From the NCBI GenBank assembly GCA_016706255.1, contig JADJJZ010000006.1, positions 806,001-870,000 of the forward strand: a stretch of 64,000 bases of DNA. The letters run 5' to 3'. This DNA is from Bacteroidota bacterium. GTDB taxonomy: Bacteria > Bacteroidota > Bacteroidia > Chitinophagales > BACL12. Position 1 is the first letter of the stretch. Each line of letters begins with the position of its first letter. Positions 26,601 through 35,578 of this stretch are shown here, piece after piece. The position numbers and the translations under genes were made by a program. Under the pieces are notes generated by a model. That model made no database searches. It saw only the letters and a list, made by a program, of their open reading frames with translations, and had not been told where the DNA came from.

Positions 26601-27354
26601 ACCAGTTAAGTCAATATTAATTTCACAGCCGAAACCCCCGGAGATACCTAAATCCCCTTATCAGGATCTGGCGGAGAAGTATAAAATTAAAATTGATTTC
26701 CGTCAATTTATTCAGGTAAGAGGTTTATCGGCTAAGGAATTCAGAAAACAGCGCATCAATATTCTAGATTATACTGCAGTTATCTTCACCAGCCGCAATG
26801 CCATCGACCATTTTTTCAGAGTATGTGAGGAGCTGCGTATTCGAATGCCTGAAATGACCAAATATTTTTGTGTTACCGAGGCTATAGCAGTTTATCTTCA
26901 AAAATATATCCAGTATCGTAAACGTAAAGTGTTTTATGGTTCAGGAAAAGAAAGTGAACTCTTCGATTTGTTGAAAAAACATATCTCCGAAAAATTTATT
27001 TTCCCCTGCACTGTTAATCACAAAGATATTTATACCGAATACCTTAAAAATAATAATGCCGATTTTGTTGAGGCTATGATTTACGAAACAGTACCGGCCG
27101 ATCTTACCGACATGAAAGGTAAAATTGGTTACGATATGATTGTACTGTTTACCCCAACCGGTGTTACCAGCTTATTCCAAAATTTCCCTGATTTTGAACA
27201 AGGCGATTTACGTATAGGATGTATGGGTGCCGCTACTTTCAAGGCAATGGAAGAACAAAATCTGCGCATCGATCTCAGTGCTCCTTCGCCATCTTCACCT
27301 TCTATTATTATGGCAATCGACAATTATTTGGCGTCTGCAAATAAAAAGAAATAA
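26572..27354 (+). CDS. hemD: Uroporphyrinogen-III synthase
   Basis: Closes and inverts ring D of hydroxymethylbilane in haem biosynthesis. The 260-aa product has the two-lobed HemD pattern: KSILISQPKPP at the start, AVIFTSRNAIDHFF near residue 68, CVTEAIAVYL, and in the second lobe the YETVPADL segment and FTPTGVTSLFQNF near residue 200, then GCMGAATFKAMEE. I prefer the ATG at 26572 to the GTG at 26551. Divergent family, so the call rests on the motif order and on the adjacent DUF4271 gene. Confidence 0.85.
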   Translation: MNNSQQPVIKPVKSILISQPKPPEIPKSPYQDLAEKYKIKIDFRQFIQVRGLSAKEFRKQRINILDYTAVIFTSRNAIDHFFRVCEELRIRMPEMTKYFCVTEAIAVYLQKYIQYRKRKVFYGSGKESELFDLLKKHISEKFIFPCTVNHKDIYTEYLKNNNADFVEAMIYETVPADLTDMKGKIGYDMIVLFTPTGVTSLFQNFPDFEQGDLRIGCMGAATFKAMEEQNLRIDLSAPSPSSPSIIMAIDNYLASANKKK

Positions 27355-27510
27355 TTTTTTCTTCACCCCAAAAGGCCGTTTCAATTTTTACTTATTAATT
27401 GATTGTGAATTAATTGTCACAAGCAAAGGCATTTTTATTCAATATTTCACTTGCGTCATGTTCATTTATGCAACATGCGGTTGTAACTTCGTAATATTAT
27501 TCAAACCATT

Positions 27511-29571
27511 ATGGACAAACAATTTTCAAATCACCTCATACACGAAACTTCGCCTTATCTTTTGCAGCATGCACATAATCCTGTTGAGTGGTTTCCATGG
27601 GGTGATGCTGCTTTTAAAAAAGCTAAAGATGAAGACAAACCCATTTTGGTTTCAATCGGCTATGTAGCATGTCATTGGTGTCACGTAATGGAACACGAAA
27701 GTTTTGAAAACCCTGCCACTGCTGAGTTTATGAATACCTATTTTGTAAATATCAAGGTAGACAGGGAAGAAAGACCCGATGTTGACCATATTTACATGAA
27801 TGCCTGTCAGCTGTTAACCGGCGCCGGCGGCTGGCCGCTGAATGTATTTCTAACCCCTGAAAAATTACCTTTTAGCGGTGGCACTTACTTTCCTCCAAAA
27901 CCGGCTTATGGAAAACCGTCGTGGTTGGATGTACTGATGTACATGAAAAATATTTTCGCCAACGAAAGAGATAAAGTTGAAGAACAAGCGCAATTGTTGA
28001 AAGAACATCTGTTAAAAATGGACAATGCTTTTATTGACCAAACATCAATTGCCATTACCGAAAAAATATTTACAAAAGAAGAAATAAATACTGCCGTAAA
28101 AAGTATCGAACAACAATTTGATTTAATCAATGGTGGTTTTGGAAATGCACCTAAATTTCCGGGTGCTATGACATTACTATTTTTGGTCAGATATAATTTT
28201 TTCGAACCGAATGAACAAATCGAAAAACAAATACATTTATCGTTGCGCAAAATGATGTTGGGCGGAATTTATGATCATCTTGCAGGAGGGTTTGCACGTT
28301 ATACCGTTGACAGCAAATGGATGATTCCGCATTTTGAAAAAATGTTATACGATAATGCATTACTGGTGAGTTTATATAGTGAAGCTTATCGAGCAAGCAG
28401 CAATGCAGATTACGCGCATGTAGTAACCCAAACATTACATTTTATAGAAACAGAATTGATGAGCAGCGAATATGGATTTTATGCTTCATATGATGCAGAT
28501 TCAGAAGGAGAGGAGGGTAAGTTTTATACCTTCACACAAGATGAATTATTTGAAGTTTTAAAAGATGATTTTGAATTTGCAAAAACCGTTTTTAATTGCA
28601 CACCTACAGGTAATTGGGAACACACAAATATTTTATTCAGAACACAAACAGATGCTGAAATTGCAGCAGCGCAACAAATTGATACAGAAGCAGTTCGAAC
28701 TAAACTTAATTCTATTGAACAACGCTTGTTGAAATACCGTAATCAGCGTATTAAGCCGGGTTTGGATGATAAAATTATTTTATCCTGGAATGCCATGATG
28801 TGCGCTGCATTTGTTCAGGCTTATAAGGCATTAGGGAACGAACATTACCGAAATGTAGCAGTGCAAAATATTGAATTTATTTTGAAAGCGTTTACCAATA
28901 AAAATAAGCCGGGAAGTTTATTACACACCTATAAAAACGGCACTGCAAAATATCCTGCGTTTATTGAAGATTATGCAACCTGTATTCAAGCGTTGTTAGA
29001 TGTTTATGGAATTACAGGAAACGATAATTATCTGGAACAGGCGGTTCAATTTACTGATTATGTAAAAACACATTTTGCAGGTGGTGATGGACTGTATTTT
29101 TATACAGAAAAAAATCAGGCAGATGTACCTTATCGCAGCAAAGATTTTTATGATAATGCAACACCAAGTGGTAATTCGGTAATGGTAAATAATTTGTTGC
29201 AGCTGGCAATTTTAACCGGCAATCAAAATTATTATGCCGATGCTGAAAAAATGGTTGCGCAATTAAAAATAAATATGCTGAAACATGGTACTTCATTTGG
29301 GAATTGGCTTACCTCAGCTTTAACATTTATTTATCCATTTGCCGAAACAGCAATAACCGGATTGGATGCTGAAAAAAATCGCGATGTGATTTACCATTAT
29401 TATTATCCGCACCTAATTATTCAAACTGATACAACAGGTGAAAAAAAATACCCATTATTGCAAAGCAGGTTTGTAAAAGGTGAAAATAAAATATACCTCT
29501 GCCAAAATCAAACCTGTAAGTTGCCTGTCAGCAATGTGCAAGATTTTATTGAACTGTTAAATAAATTTTGA
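27511..29571 (+). CDS. DUF255/YyaL-like protein (thioredoxin-like domain plus six-hairpin glycosidase-like domain)
   Basis: A 686-aa cytoplasmic protein. The N-terminus (NHLIHETSPYLLQHAHNPV, then GYVACHWCHVMEHESF with C54 and C57, and DREERPDVDHIYM) is the DUF255 thioredoxin-like domain. From about residue 190 onward it resembles an (alpha/alpha)6 barrel as in N-acylglucosamine 2-epimerases (GGIYDHLAGGFARYTVD, then HFEKMLYDNALL and SWNAMMCAAF). The human relative is SPATA20. Enzymatic activity is not established. A near-match -7 element (TAACTTCG) lies about 20 bases before the ATG. Confidence 0.93.
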   Translation: MDKQFSNHLIHETSPYLLQHAHNPVEWFPWGDAAFKKAKDEDKPILVSIGYVACHWCHVMEHESFENPATAEFMNTYFVNIKVDREERPDVDHIYMNACQLLTGAGGWPLNVFLTPEKLPFSGGTYFPPKPAYGKPSWLDVLMYMKNIFANERDKVEEQAQLLKEHLLKMDNAFIDQTSIAITEKIFTKEEINTAVKSIEQQFDLINGGFGNAPKFPGAMTLLFLVRYNFFEPNEQIEKQIHLSLRKMMLGGIYDHLAGGFARYTVDSKWMIPHFEKMLYDNALLVSLYSEAYRASSNADYAHVVTQTLHFIETELMSSEYGFYASYDADSEGEEGKFYTFTQDELFEVLKDDFEFAKTVFNCTPTGNWEHTNILFRTQTDAEIAAAQQIDTEAVRTKLNSIEQRLLKYRNQRIKPGLDDKIILSWNAMMCAAFVQAYKALGNEHYRNVAVQNIEFILKAFTNKNKPGSLLHTYKNGTAKYPAFIEDYATCIQALLDVYGITGNDNYLEQAVQFTDYVKTHFAGGDGLYFYTEKNQADVPYRSKDFYDNATPSGNSVMVNNLLQLAILTGNQNYYADAEKMVAQLKINMLKHGTSFGNWLTSALTFIYPFAETAITGLDAEKNRDVIYHYYYPHLIIQTDTTGEKKYPLLQSRFVKGENKIYLCQNQTCKLPVSNVQDFIELLNKF

Positions 29572-29654
29572 ACAGACCAATTGTTGGATTAACTTTATCT
29601 CCCATACGAAAAAACATTCGTAGGCGTTTATGTAAAATATCGGGTAACAAAAAG

Positions 29655-30647
29655 ATGCGCATCAGTTTATTTAGTCTCCTCTCTATATGTTGTTTTGGCT
29701 TAGCGGCTCAAAACAGTCAGCTATATAGTTACGGGCAGCGCGATCCGCAGTTTACCCAGTTTATGTTTAATCCAACCTATTTTAACCCTGCAGCGGCCGG
29801 AGAAGAGGATGCATGGATTTCCACACTCGATGTGCGTAATCAATGGGTCAATTTGCCGGGTGCTCCTGTGTCACAAATTATCACTTCTCACTTACCAATC
29901 TATAAAATTTCAAGTGGAGCCGGTTTAGTAGTGAGTAACGATTTAGCAGGGCAGCAGCGTAATACGGGTGTTTCAGCAATGTATGCCTACCATAAGCGTT
30001 TCAGAACTTCAACTTTGAGTATCGGCGTAAGTGGTGGTATTATTCAACAGCAACTGAGAGGCGATAAACTAACCACTCCAACTGGTAATTACGAGGGTAT
30101 TATCGACCATAATGACCCTAATTTGCCTGTCACACTTCGAACCGAGGTGTTACCCGATGCCTCCTTAGGCCTCTATTTCTTTGGAAAAAGTTTGAAAATC
30201 GGTGTTTCGGCGAGTCATTTATTACTTCCGTTGCAGGCAAGTAAGGAAACCGCGGTTACCGACGTACAATATAATCCCAATGGATACGTTTATGTGGGAT
30301 ATGACATTAACATGACAAGCAGGTTAATGTTAACACCGAGTGTTCTTTATAAAACTGACCTTCAATCGTCGATAGTAGATGTGAATACGATATTTACTTT
30401 CAACGATAATATTTTAGCCGGGGCATCGTTTAGAGGTTACACAAATGGCCGCTACGATGCAGTGTCGCTGATTGGTGGGCTAAATTTTTCAGGAAACTGG
30501 AGGGTGAGTTATTCATACGACATTACGTTATCGGAGTTAAATTCGGTGAGTTCGGGGTCGCATGAAGTTGTGTTGAGATACAGGTTACCGGTGGCTCGTC
30601 CACGGGCGGGAAAAATGATAAATAACCCGCGTTATCTGTATCATTAA
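29655..30647 (+). CDS. PorP/SprF family type IX secretion outer membrane protein
   Basis: A 330-aa outer membrane barrel with a signal peptide (MRISLFSLLSICCFGLAA before QNSQ). The family signature is clear: DPQFTQFMFNPTYFNPAAAG near the mature N-terminus, then VRNQWVNLPGAP. PorP/SprF-like proteins work with the T9SS, some as anchors for secreted adhesins. I start at the ATG at 29655; the frame is open 29 codons further upstream without an appropriate signal. It lies immediately before gldKLMN, the usual T9SS arrangement. Confidence 0.94.
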   Translation: MRISLFSLLSICCFGLAAQNSQLYSYGQRDPQFTQFMFNPTYFNPAAAGEEDAWISTLDVRNQWVNLPGAPVSQIITSHLPIYKISSGAGLVVSNDLAGQQRNTGVSAMYAYHKRFRTSTLSIGVSGGIIQQQLRGDKLTTPTGNYEGIIDHNDPNLPVTLRTEVLPDASLGLYFFGKSLKIGVSASHLLLPLQASKETAVTDVQYNPNGYVYVGYDINMTSRLMLTPSVLYKTDLQSSIVDVNTIFTFNDNILAGASFRGYTNGRYDAVSLIGGLNFSGNWRVSYSYDITLSELNSVSSGSHEVVLRYRLPVARPRAGKMINNPRYLYH

Positions 30648-30692
30648 GGGCTGATTTTTTGCGATTTTGCAAAAAGTTGGTAATTTCAGCCC
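30648..30692 (+). terminator. Nested hairpin between porP/sprF and gldK
   Basis: GGGCTGA (30648-30654) and TCAGCCC (30686-30692) bracket an inner inverted repeat, TTTTTTGC and GCAAAAA, with a short loop. It starts just after the porP stop and is followed by ACTTTTGA rather than a strong T run. It may be a partial terminator, an mRNA 3'-end stabiliser, or an attenuator of gldK. Confidence 0.45.
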
Positions 30693-30794
30693 ACTTTTGA
30701 AGTAAAATGTGTGTATAAACTGTGGTAAAATATTATTGATTTTGAAGAAAAAACCTATTTTTACACGGATTTAATTGTACAAATCATATCAAGT

Positions 30795-32078
30795 ATGAAA
30801 AGAAACCTGCCATTGTTAACTTTTGCATGCGTAGCCATTATTGTTGGAAGCGGTTGTAGTTCCTCAGGATGGAGCGATTACCGGGGCCAATTGTTAGGTA
30901 TGCAAGATCGTCCGGAATGGGAGCCGGTAAACCCTTTTGGAATGGTTTACATCCCTTCAGGAACATTACACATCGGTCCCAGCGACCAGGATGTGAACAA
31001 TTCTCTCTGGCAACGAACGAAGTCCATTTCAATTCAAGGGTTTTACATGGATGATGCGGAGATTACCAATAACGAATACAGACAATTCGTTTATTGGGTA
31101 AAAGATTCCATCTCTCACGTATTACTCGATCACTACAAAGAAGAAGAGGAAGGTCAGGAAACTGAAGTACCACTTATCGACTGGGATCAGGAAATTGACT
31201 GGGACGATGAAGAAACGCGTTCACGCCTCGAAGAATTGTATCTGCCAGCCAGCGAAACTTATTACGGAATTAAGTCGCTCGACACACGTCAGCTGATTTA
31301 TAACTACCGTTGGGTGAAATGGAAAGAAGCTGCCAGCAAATCTAACCGCGATAAAAATATTGCCGACTTCATTGTTGAAGAACCGGTAACTATTTATCCC
31401 GATACATTGGTTTGGGTACACGATTATACCTATTCATTTAATGAACCAATGACCCGTCAGTATTTTTCACATCCTGCATTTGATGATTATCCTGTAGTTG
31501 GGGTATCATGGAAACAGGCTAACGCTTTTGCAACATGGCGTTCTGATTTCTGGAACGACTGGAGAAGAAACCATGAAGAAGTTCAGGTTGACGACTTCCG
31601 TTTACCTACAGAACACGAATGGGAATATGCAGCACGCGGTGGAAGAGACCAGGCTCCTTATCCTTGGGGTGGTCCGTATGTTAGAAATACCAAAGGTTGT
31701 TACTTAGCAAACTTTAAACCCGGCCGTGGTAACTATCCTGAAGATGGTGGTTATTATACCGTTAAGGTATATTCTTATGCACCAAACGATTTCGGTGTAT
31801 ATAATATGGCAGGTAACGTTTCAGAATGGACATCTACAGCATTTTCAGAAAATAGTTACTCATTTATACATGATGAAAACCCTGATTATCGTTATGATGC
31901 AGAGGAGAGCGATCCACCGGCATTAAAACGTAAAGTAATCAGAGGCGGATCATGGAAAGATATTAGTTATTATATCCAGACAGGTTCTCGTCACTGGGAA
32001 TTTCAGGATACAGCTAAATGTTATGTTGGATTCCGTTGTTGCATGACCTTCCTCGGTCGTTCAATGAGCGATTTCTAA
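30795..32078 (+). CDS. gldK: Gliding motility / T9SS lipoprotein GldK (PorK)
   Basis: An outer-membrane-attached lipoprotein that forms the periplasmic ring of the T9SS with GldN. The 427-aa product has a lipobox at IIVGSGC (C21) and a formylglycine-generating-enzyme/SUMF1-like domain: GMVYIPSGTLHIGPSDQD, ITNNEYRQFVYWV, DYPVVGVSWKQANAFATWRS, RLPTEHEWEYAARGG, MAGNVSEWT and a final RGGSWKD. In GldK this domain has lost catalysis and serves as a scaffold (family knowledge). First of four consecutive gld genes. Confidence 0.96.
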   Translation: MKRNLPLLTFACVAIIVGSGCSSSGWSDYRGQLLGMQDRPEWEPVNPFGMVYIPSGTLHIGPSDQDVNNSLWQRTKSISIQGFYMDDAEITNNEYRQFVYWVKDSISHVLLDHYKEEEEGQETEVPLIDWDQEIDWDDEETRSRLEELYLPASETYYGIKSLDTRQLIYNYRWVKWKEAASKSNRDKNIADFIVEEPVTIYPDTLVWVHDYTYSFNEPMTRQYFSHPAFDDYPVVGVSWKQANAFATWRSDFWNDWRRNHEEVQVDDFRLPTEHEWEYAARGGRDQAPYPWGGPYVRNTKGCYLANFKPGRGNYPEDGGYYTVKVYSYAPNDFGVYNMAGNVSEWTSTAFSENSYSFIHDENPDYRYDAEESDPPALKRKVIRGGSWKDISYYIQTGSRHWEFQDTAKCYVGFRCCMTFLGRSMSDF

Positions 32079-32157
32079 TAAATTTCCTAACCAAGCATAG
32101 AGAACACAATTATTGTATTTGTTAACAATCATTTAAAAACTTAAAATTTAAAACAAA

Positions 32158-32982
32158 ATGTCAGCATTTTTCGAATCCGATCGTTTTAAACGAATTAAAA
32201 ACCTAATCATTGGTTGCGGTGCTTCTGTCGTACTCGTTGGAGCGCTTTTCAAAATCATGCACTGGGAAGGCGCCGATTTCATGTTAATGGTTGGTATGCT
32301 TACAGAAGCAGTACTCTTCTTAATGCTCGGTATTCTCCCTCCTCACAAAGATTACTATTGGGAAAAAATCTATCCGGATCTGGATGTAGCTCCTGAAGTT
32401 GAAGAAGCTAAATCAGGTAAAAAAGCAGTTCATAAAATGGAACCACGCGAAAGCGTTACCCGTCAGTTGGACAAAATGTTAGAAGACAGCAAAGTTGAGC
32501 CTGTTATGATTGAACGTTTAGGTGAAAACTTAAAACGTTTAGGCGAAAACATTGAAAAACTATCAGATGTTCAAGATGCTGCTGTTAATACAAATGAGTA
32601 TTCAACAAAAATTAAAGACGCTTCAATGGCTGTTGCTGAAATGCGCGATGCTTATTCTAATGCTGCAAAAGCAATGGAACAAATCACTGCATCTTCAGTT
32701 GACACAACTAAGTACCATGAACAAGTTCAAATGGTAACTAAAAACTTAGGTCAGTTGAATGCTATTTATGAATTAGAGTTACAAGACACGAACAATCACT
32801 TAAAAGCAATGAACAAATTCTATGGCAGCCTTAACAGTGCTATGGATAACCTTCAGGATTCAGTTACTGACACTGCTAAATACCGTGAAGAAATTGCTCA
32901 GTTGTCAAATAACTTATCAGCATTGAACCGTGTATATGGTAACATGTTGAGTGCAATGAGCATGGGTGCTACCCGTTCATAA
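32158..32982 (+). CDS. gldL: T9SS/gliding motor protein GldL (PorL)
   Basis: An inner-membrane motor subunit that uses the proton motive force with GldM. The 274-aa protein has two N-terminal helices (about 13-32 and 40-60) with KIMHWEGADF between them and the conserved membrane glutamate E50 (in GMLTEAVLF), equivalent to the essential glutamate of Flavobacterium GldL. The remaining ~200 residues are a cytoplasmic helical/coiled-coil region with repeated Asp-Thr-(T)K-Y blocks. ATG at 32158, 79 bases after gldK. Confidence 0.96.
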   Translation: MSAFFESDRFKRIKNLIIGCGASVVLVGALFKIMHWEGADFMLMVGMLTEAVLFLMLGILPPHKDYYWEKIYPDLDVAPEVEEAKSGKKAVHKMEPRESVTRQLDKMLEDSKVEPVMIERLGENLKRLGENIEKLSDVQDAAVNTNEYSTKIKDASMAVAEMRDAYSNAAKAMEQITASSVDTTKYHEQVQMVTKNLGQLNAIYELELQDTNNHLKAMNKFYGSLNSAMDNLQDSVTDTAKYREEIAQLSNNLSALNRVYGNMLSAMSMGATRS

Positions 32983-33033
32983 ATAAAAATTAATTGAATA
33001 AACATTTACTTAACTAATAAAATTTAAAAACTA

Positions 33034-34641
33034 ATGTCAATACCTAAGGAACCACGCCAGCTCATGATTAACCTCATGTACCTGGTGCTTACAGCCCTTC
33101 TGGCATTGAACGTATCTGCGGAAATTTTGAATGCCTTTAATACCGTTAACAAGGGTATTAGCGACAGTAACGGTTTGCTTGATAGCAAAAACCAACTGAT
33201 GATGGGCATGATTACTAAAGCTGCTTCTAAAGACGGCCGTGCTGAAACTCAGGCAATCTTAAAGCAAGCTGAAGAAGCAACAAAACTGAGCAACGATTTT
33301 GTTGCCTACGTTGAAGCGTTGAAGGAAGAAGTGAAAGCTGCTGCAGGCGGTCCAAATCCTGAAAATCCTGAAAAATTAAAAACTGAAGGTGAAATGGAAA
33401 AAACCAGTAACCTGTTTTTAAATAAAGGAAAAGGTAAGGAACTGCATAATAAAATTGAAGAAACAAGAGCAAAGTTTGTTAATATTTTAGGTAAAGATTC
33501 AGGAATTGATATTCCAATCAAAATTACTGAAGTGCCTAAAGGTGAAAAACACGCTACCAGTTGGGAAACTTACAATTTTGACCGCGTACCGGCTGTTGCT
33601 GTTATGACAATTTTGACAAAATTCCAACAGGATGCTAAAAGCTCTGAAAGTACAATCCTCGATTTCTTAAGAAGAAAAATCAATGCTGAAGATATTCAGG
33701 TTGATAAAATGGCAGCTCAGGTTGTAGCTCCTTCCGCTTATGTGCGTAAAGGTGCTGAATACACAGCTGACATTTTTATCGGTGCAACTTCAGAAGCTAT
33801 CAAACCTAAAGTGTTTATCGGATCATTTACCGGCGCTGTTAAAAAAGACGCTAGCGATCCAAATGGTAAAGCTTTTGAAATGGTAGAAAGTGAAACTATG
33901 CCATTAAGCGGCGCTCGTGAAATCGAAGTTGCAGGTGGTATGGGTAAAATTAAAGAAACTGCATCCGGTGAACGTAAGTTCCAGGGTGTAATCCAAATTC
34001 CTTCTCCAAGTAAGGAAGGTATGTTCCGTTTTTATCCTTTCGAATTCGGTTACGAAACTTTCGAAGTGGGTAAAGCCGTGGTTTCTCCTACAGCAATGAA
34101 CGTATTATATATCGGCGTTGATAACCCAATCAAAATTTCTGTTCCGGGTTATGCTTCTGATAAAGTAAGCGCTTCAGGTTGTGGTATCGTTAAAGTTAAA
34201 GGTGAAGAATACAATGCAAAACCAACTACAGCAGGTGAAGCTGACATTACCGTAACTGTGAAAACAGCAAAAGGTAGCGAAACATCCGCTGAAAAGTTCC
34301 GTGTGCGTCGTATCCCGGATCCATACGCATATATCTTAAACACTAAAGGTGGTCCACTTAAAATAGGTGAATTTAAAGCCGCTGAAGGTCTTATTGTTAA
34401 AAATCCGGATTTCGTATTCCAGATTCCTTATACAGTAACAAGTTTTGAGATGATTTATGCACCTAAAGTAGGTAACGTTGTTTCCGACGTGTCAAACAGC
34501 AGCAAATTTTCCAGTATCATGAAAGATATTCAGAAAAAAGCTAAACCTGGTGATACTATCGTATTACAAAACGTTACAGTTAAAATGCCTGACGGCAGAA
34601 GCGTACCGGTAAATACATCATTTAAATTAATCGGTGGTTAA
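33034..34641 (+). CDS. gldM: T9SS/gliding motor protein GldM (PorM)
   Basis: The second motor subunit: one N-terminal membrane helix and a long periplasmic rod that transmits motion to GldK/GldN. The 535-aa product begins MSIPKEPRQLMINLMYLVL, followed by the helix to about residue 33, then the GldM N-terminal helical domain and three later beta domains, ending in VNTSFKLIGG. Very typical of the family in start and length. 51 bases after gldL. Confidence 0.96.
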   Translation: MSIPKEPRQLMINLMYLVLTALLALNVSAEILNAFNTVNKGISDSNGLLDSKNQLMMGMITKAASKDGRAETQAILKQAEEATKLSNDFVAYVEALKEEVKAAAGGPNPENPEKLKTEGEMEKTSNLFLNKGKGKELHNKIEETRAKFVNILGKDSGIDIPIKITEVPKGEKHATSWETYNFDRVPAVAVMTILTKFQQDAKSSESTILDFLRRKINAEDIQVDKMAAQVVAPSAYVRKGAEYTADIFIGATSEAIKPKVFIGSFTGAVKKDASDPNGKAFEMVESETMPLSGAREIEVAGGMGKIKETASGERKFQGVIQIPSPSKEGMFRFYPFEFGYETFEVGKAVVSPTAMNVLYIGVDNPIKISVPGYASDKVSASGCGIVKVKGEEYNAKPTTAGEADITVTVKTAKGSETSAEKFRVRRIPDPYAYILNTKGGPLKIGEFKAAEGLIVKNPDFVFQIPYTVTSFEMIYAPKVGNVVSDVSNSSKFSSIMKDIQKKAKPGDTIVLQNVTVKMPDGRSVPVNTSFKLIGG

Positions 34642-34658
34642 TTATAAATTCAAGTAGT

Positions 34659-35495
34659 ATGAAAAGATTATTTGTTTTATTATTTGTTATGTTCTCGGTT
34701 GCAACAGCAATGTTTGCTCAACCTACAACGCCAAGTGCTGCAAGGCAGGATGGTATCTATAAAAGAACATTACTCGGAACAAGGGAAATAATTCCTTACG
34801 ATGATATTCGTGAAGCGGATATCTATTGGGAAAAACGCGTATGGCGCAATATCGACTTCAGGGAAAAAATCAATTTGCCATTTACCTGGCCGGTTGACCC
34901 TTTCGTTCAAATTGTATACGATGCCGTTATTTCCGGTGAATTAAAGGCTTATAGCCCCCTTTATGATGATTTCAGCGAAGGAACAGAACTTCCGCTCGAA
35001 CAAATTATAATCAAATTTAATCGTACCGATACTACATGGATTCTTGACGAAGAAACCTACGAAGAAAAACCGGTTATCATTAAAACTGAATTCGACTACC
35101 AAACGGTACAAAAAATTCAAATTAAAGAAGACTGGGTGTTCGACGAAGAAACTTCTACTATGGTTGTTCGTATCATAGGGCTGACAATGATTCGCGATCG
35201 TATCGACCCTACAACGGGTGAAACTTTAGGTTCTGAACCAATGTTTTGGATTTATTATCCCGATTTAAGAAGTATTATTATTCGTCACGAAATATTCAAT
35301 GAGAAAAACAGCGCTCGCTATTTAACGTTTGAAGATATTTTCGAAATGCGTTTATTCAGCAGTTATATCGTAAAAGAAGATAACGTGTATGACCGCTTCA
35401 TCGAAAACTATTCATCCGGTATTGATCAGGTGCTGGAAAGTGAACGTATCAAACAACAAATATTTGATTTCGAACACAATCTCTGGGAGTTTTAA
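34659..35495 (+). CDS. gldN: T9SS/gliding protein GldN (PorN)
   Basis: A periplasmic partner of GldK. The 278-aa product has a signal peptide ending at MFAQ and the family pattern: REIIPYDDIREADIYWEKRVWRNID, FREKINLPFTWP, a central WVFDEETSTMVVRIIGL, and FEDIFEMRLFSSYIVKEDN near the C-terminus. 17 bases after gldM. It closes the T9SS cluster; a hairpin follows. Confidence 0.95.
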   Translation: MKRLFVLLFVMFSVATAMFAQPTTPSAARQDGIYKRTLLGTREIIPYDDIREADIYWEKRVWRNIDFREKINLPFTWPVDPFVQIVYDAVISGELKAYSPLYDDFSEGTELPLEQIIIKFNRTDTTWILDEETYEEKPVIIKTEFDYQTVQKIQIKEDWVFDEETSTMVVRIIGLTMIRDRIDPTTGETLGSEPMFWIYYPDLRSIIIRHEIFNEKNSARYLTFEDIFEMRLFSSYIVKEDNVYDRFIENYSSGIDQVLESERIKQQIFDFEHNLWEF

Positions 35496-35525
35496 TTATC
35501 TTTCTTTTCTATTCATACTTGAACC

Positions 35526-35552
35526 GAAGGCCGGCATTTTTTGCCGGTCTTC
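35526..35552. terminator. Hairpin after gldN
   Basis: GAAGGCCGGCA and TGCCGGTCTTC pair with one mismatch around a T5 loop, between the convergent gldN and uvrC stops. The trailing T run is weak on the plus strand. Confidence 0.65.
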
Positions 35553-35578
35553 ACTTTTATGGAAAGTCCTGAATTAAT

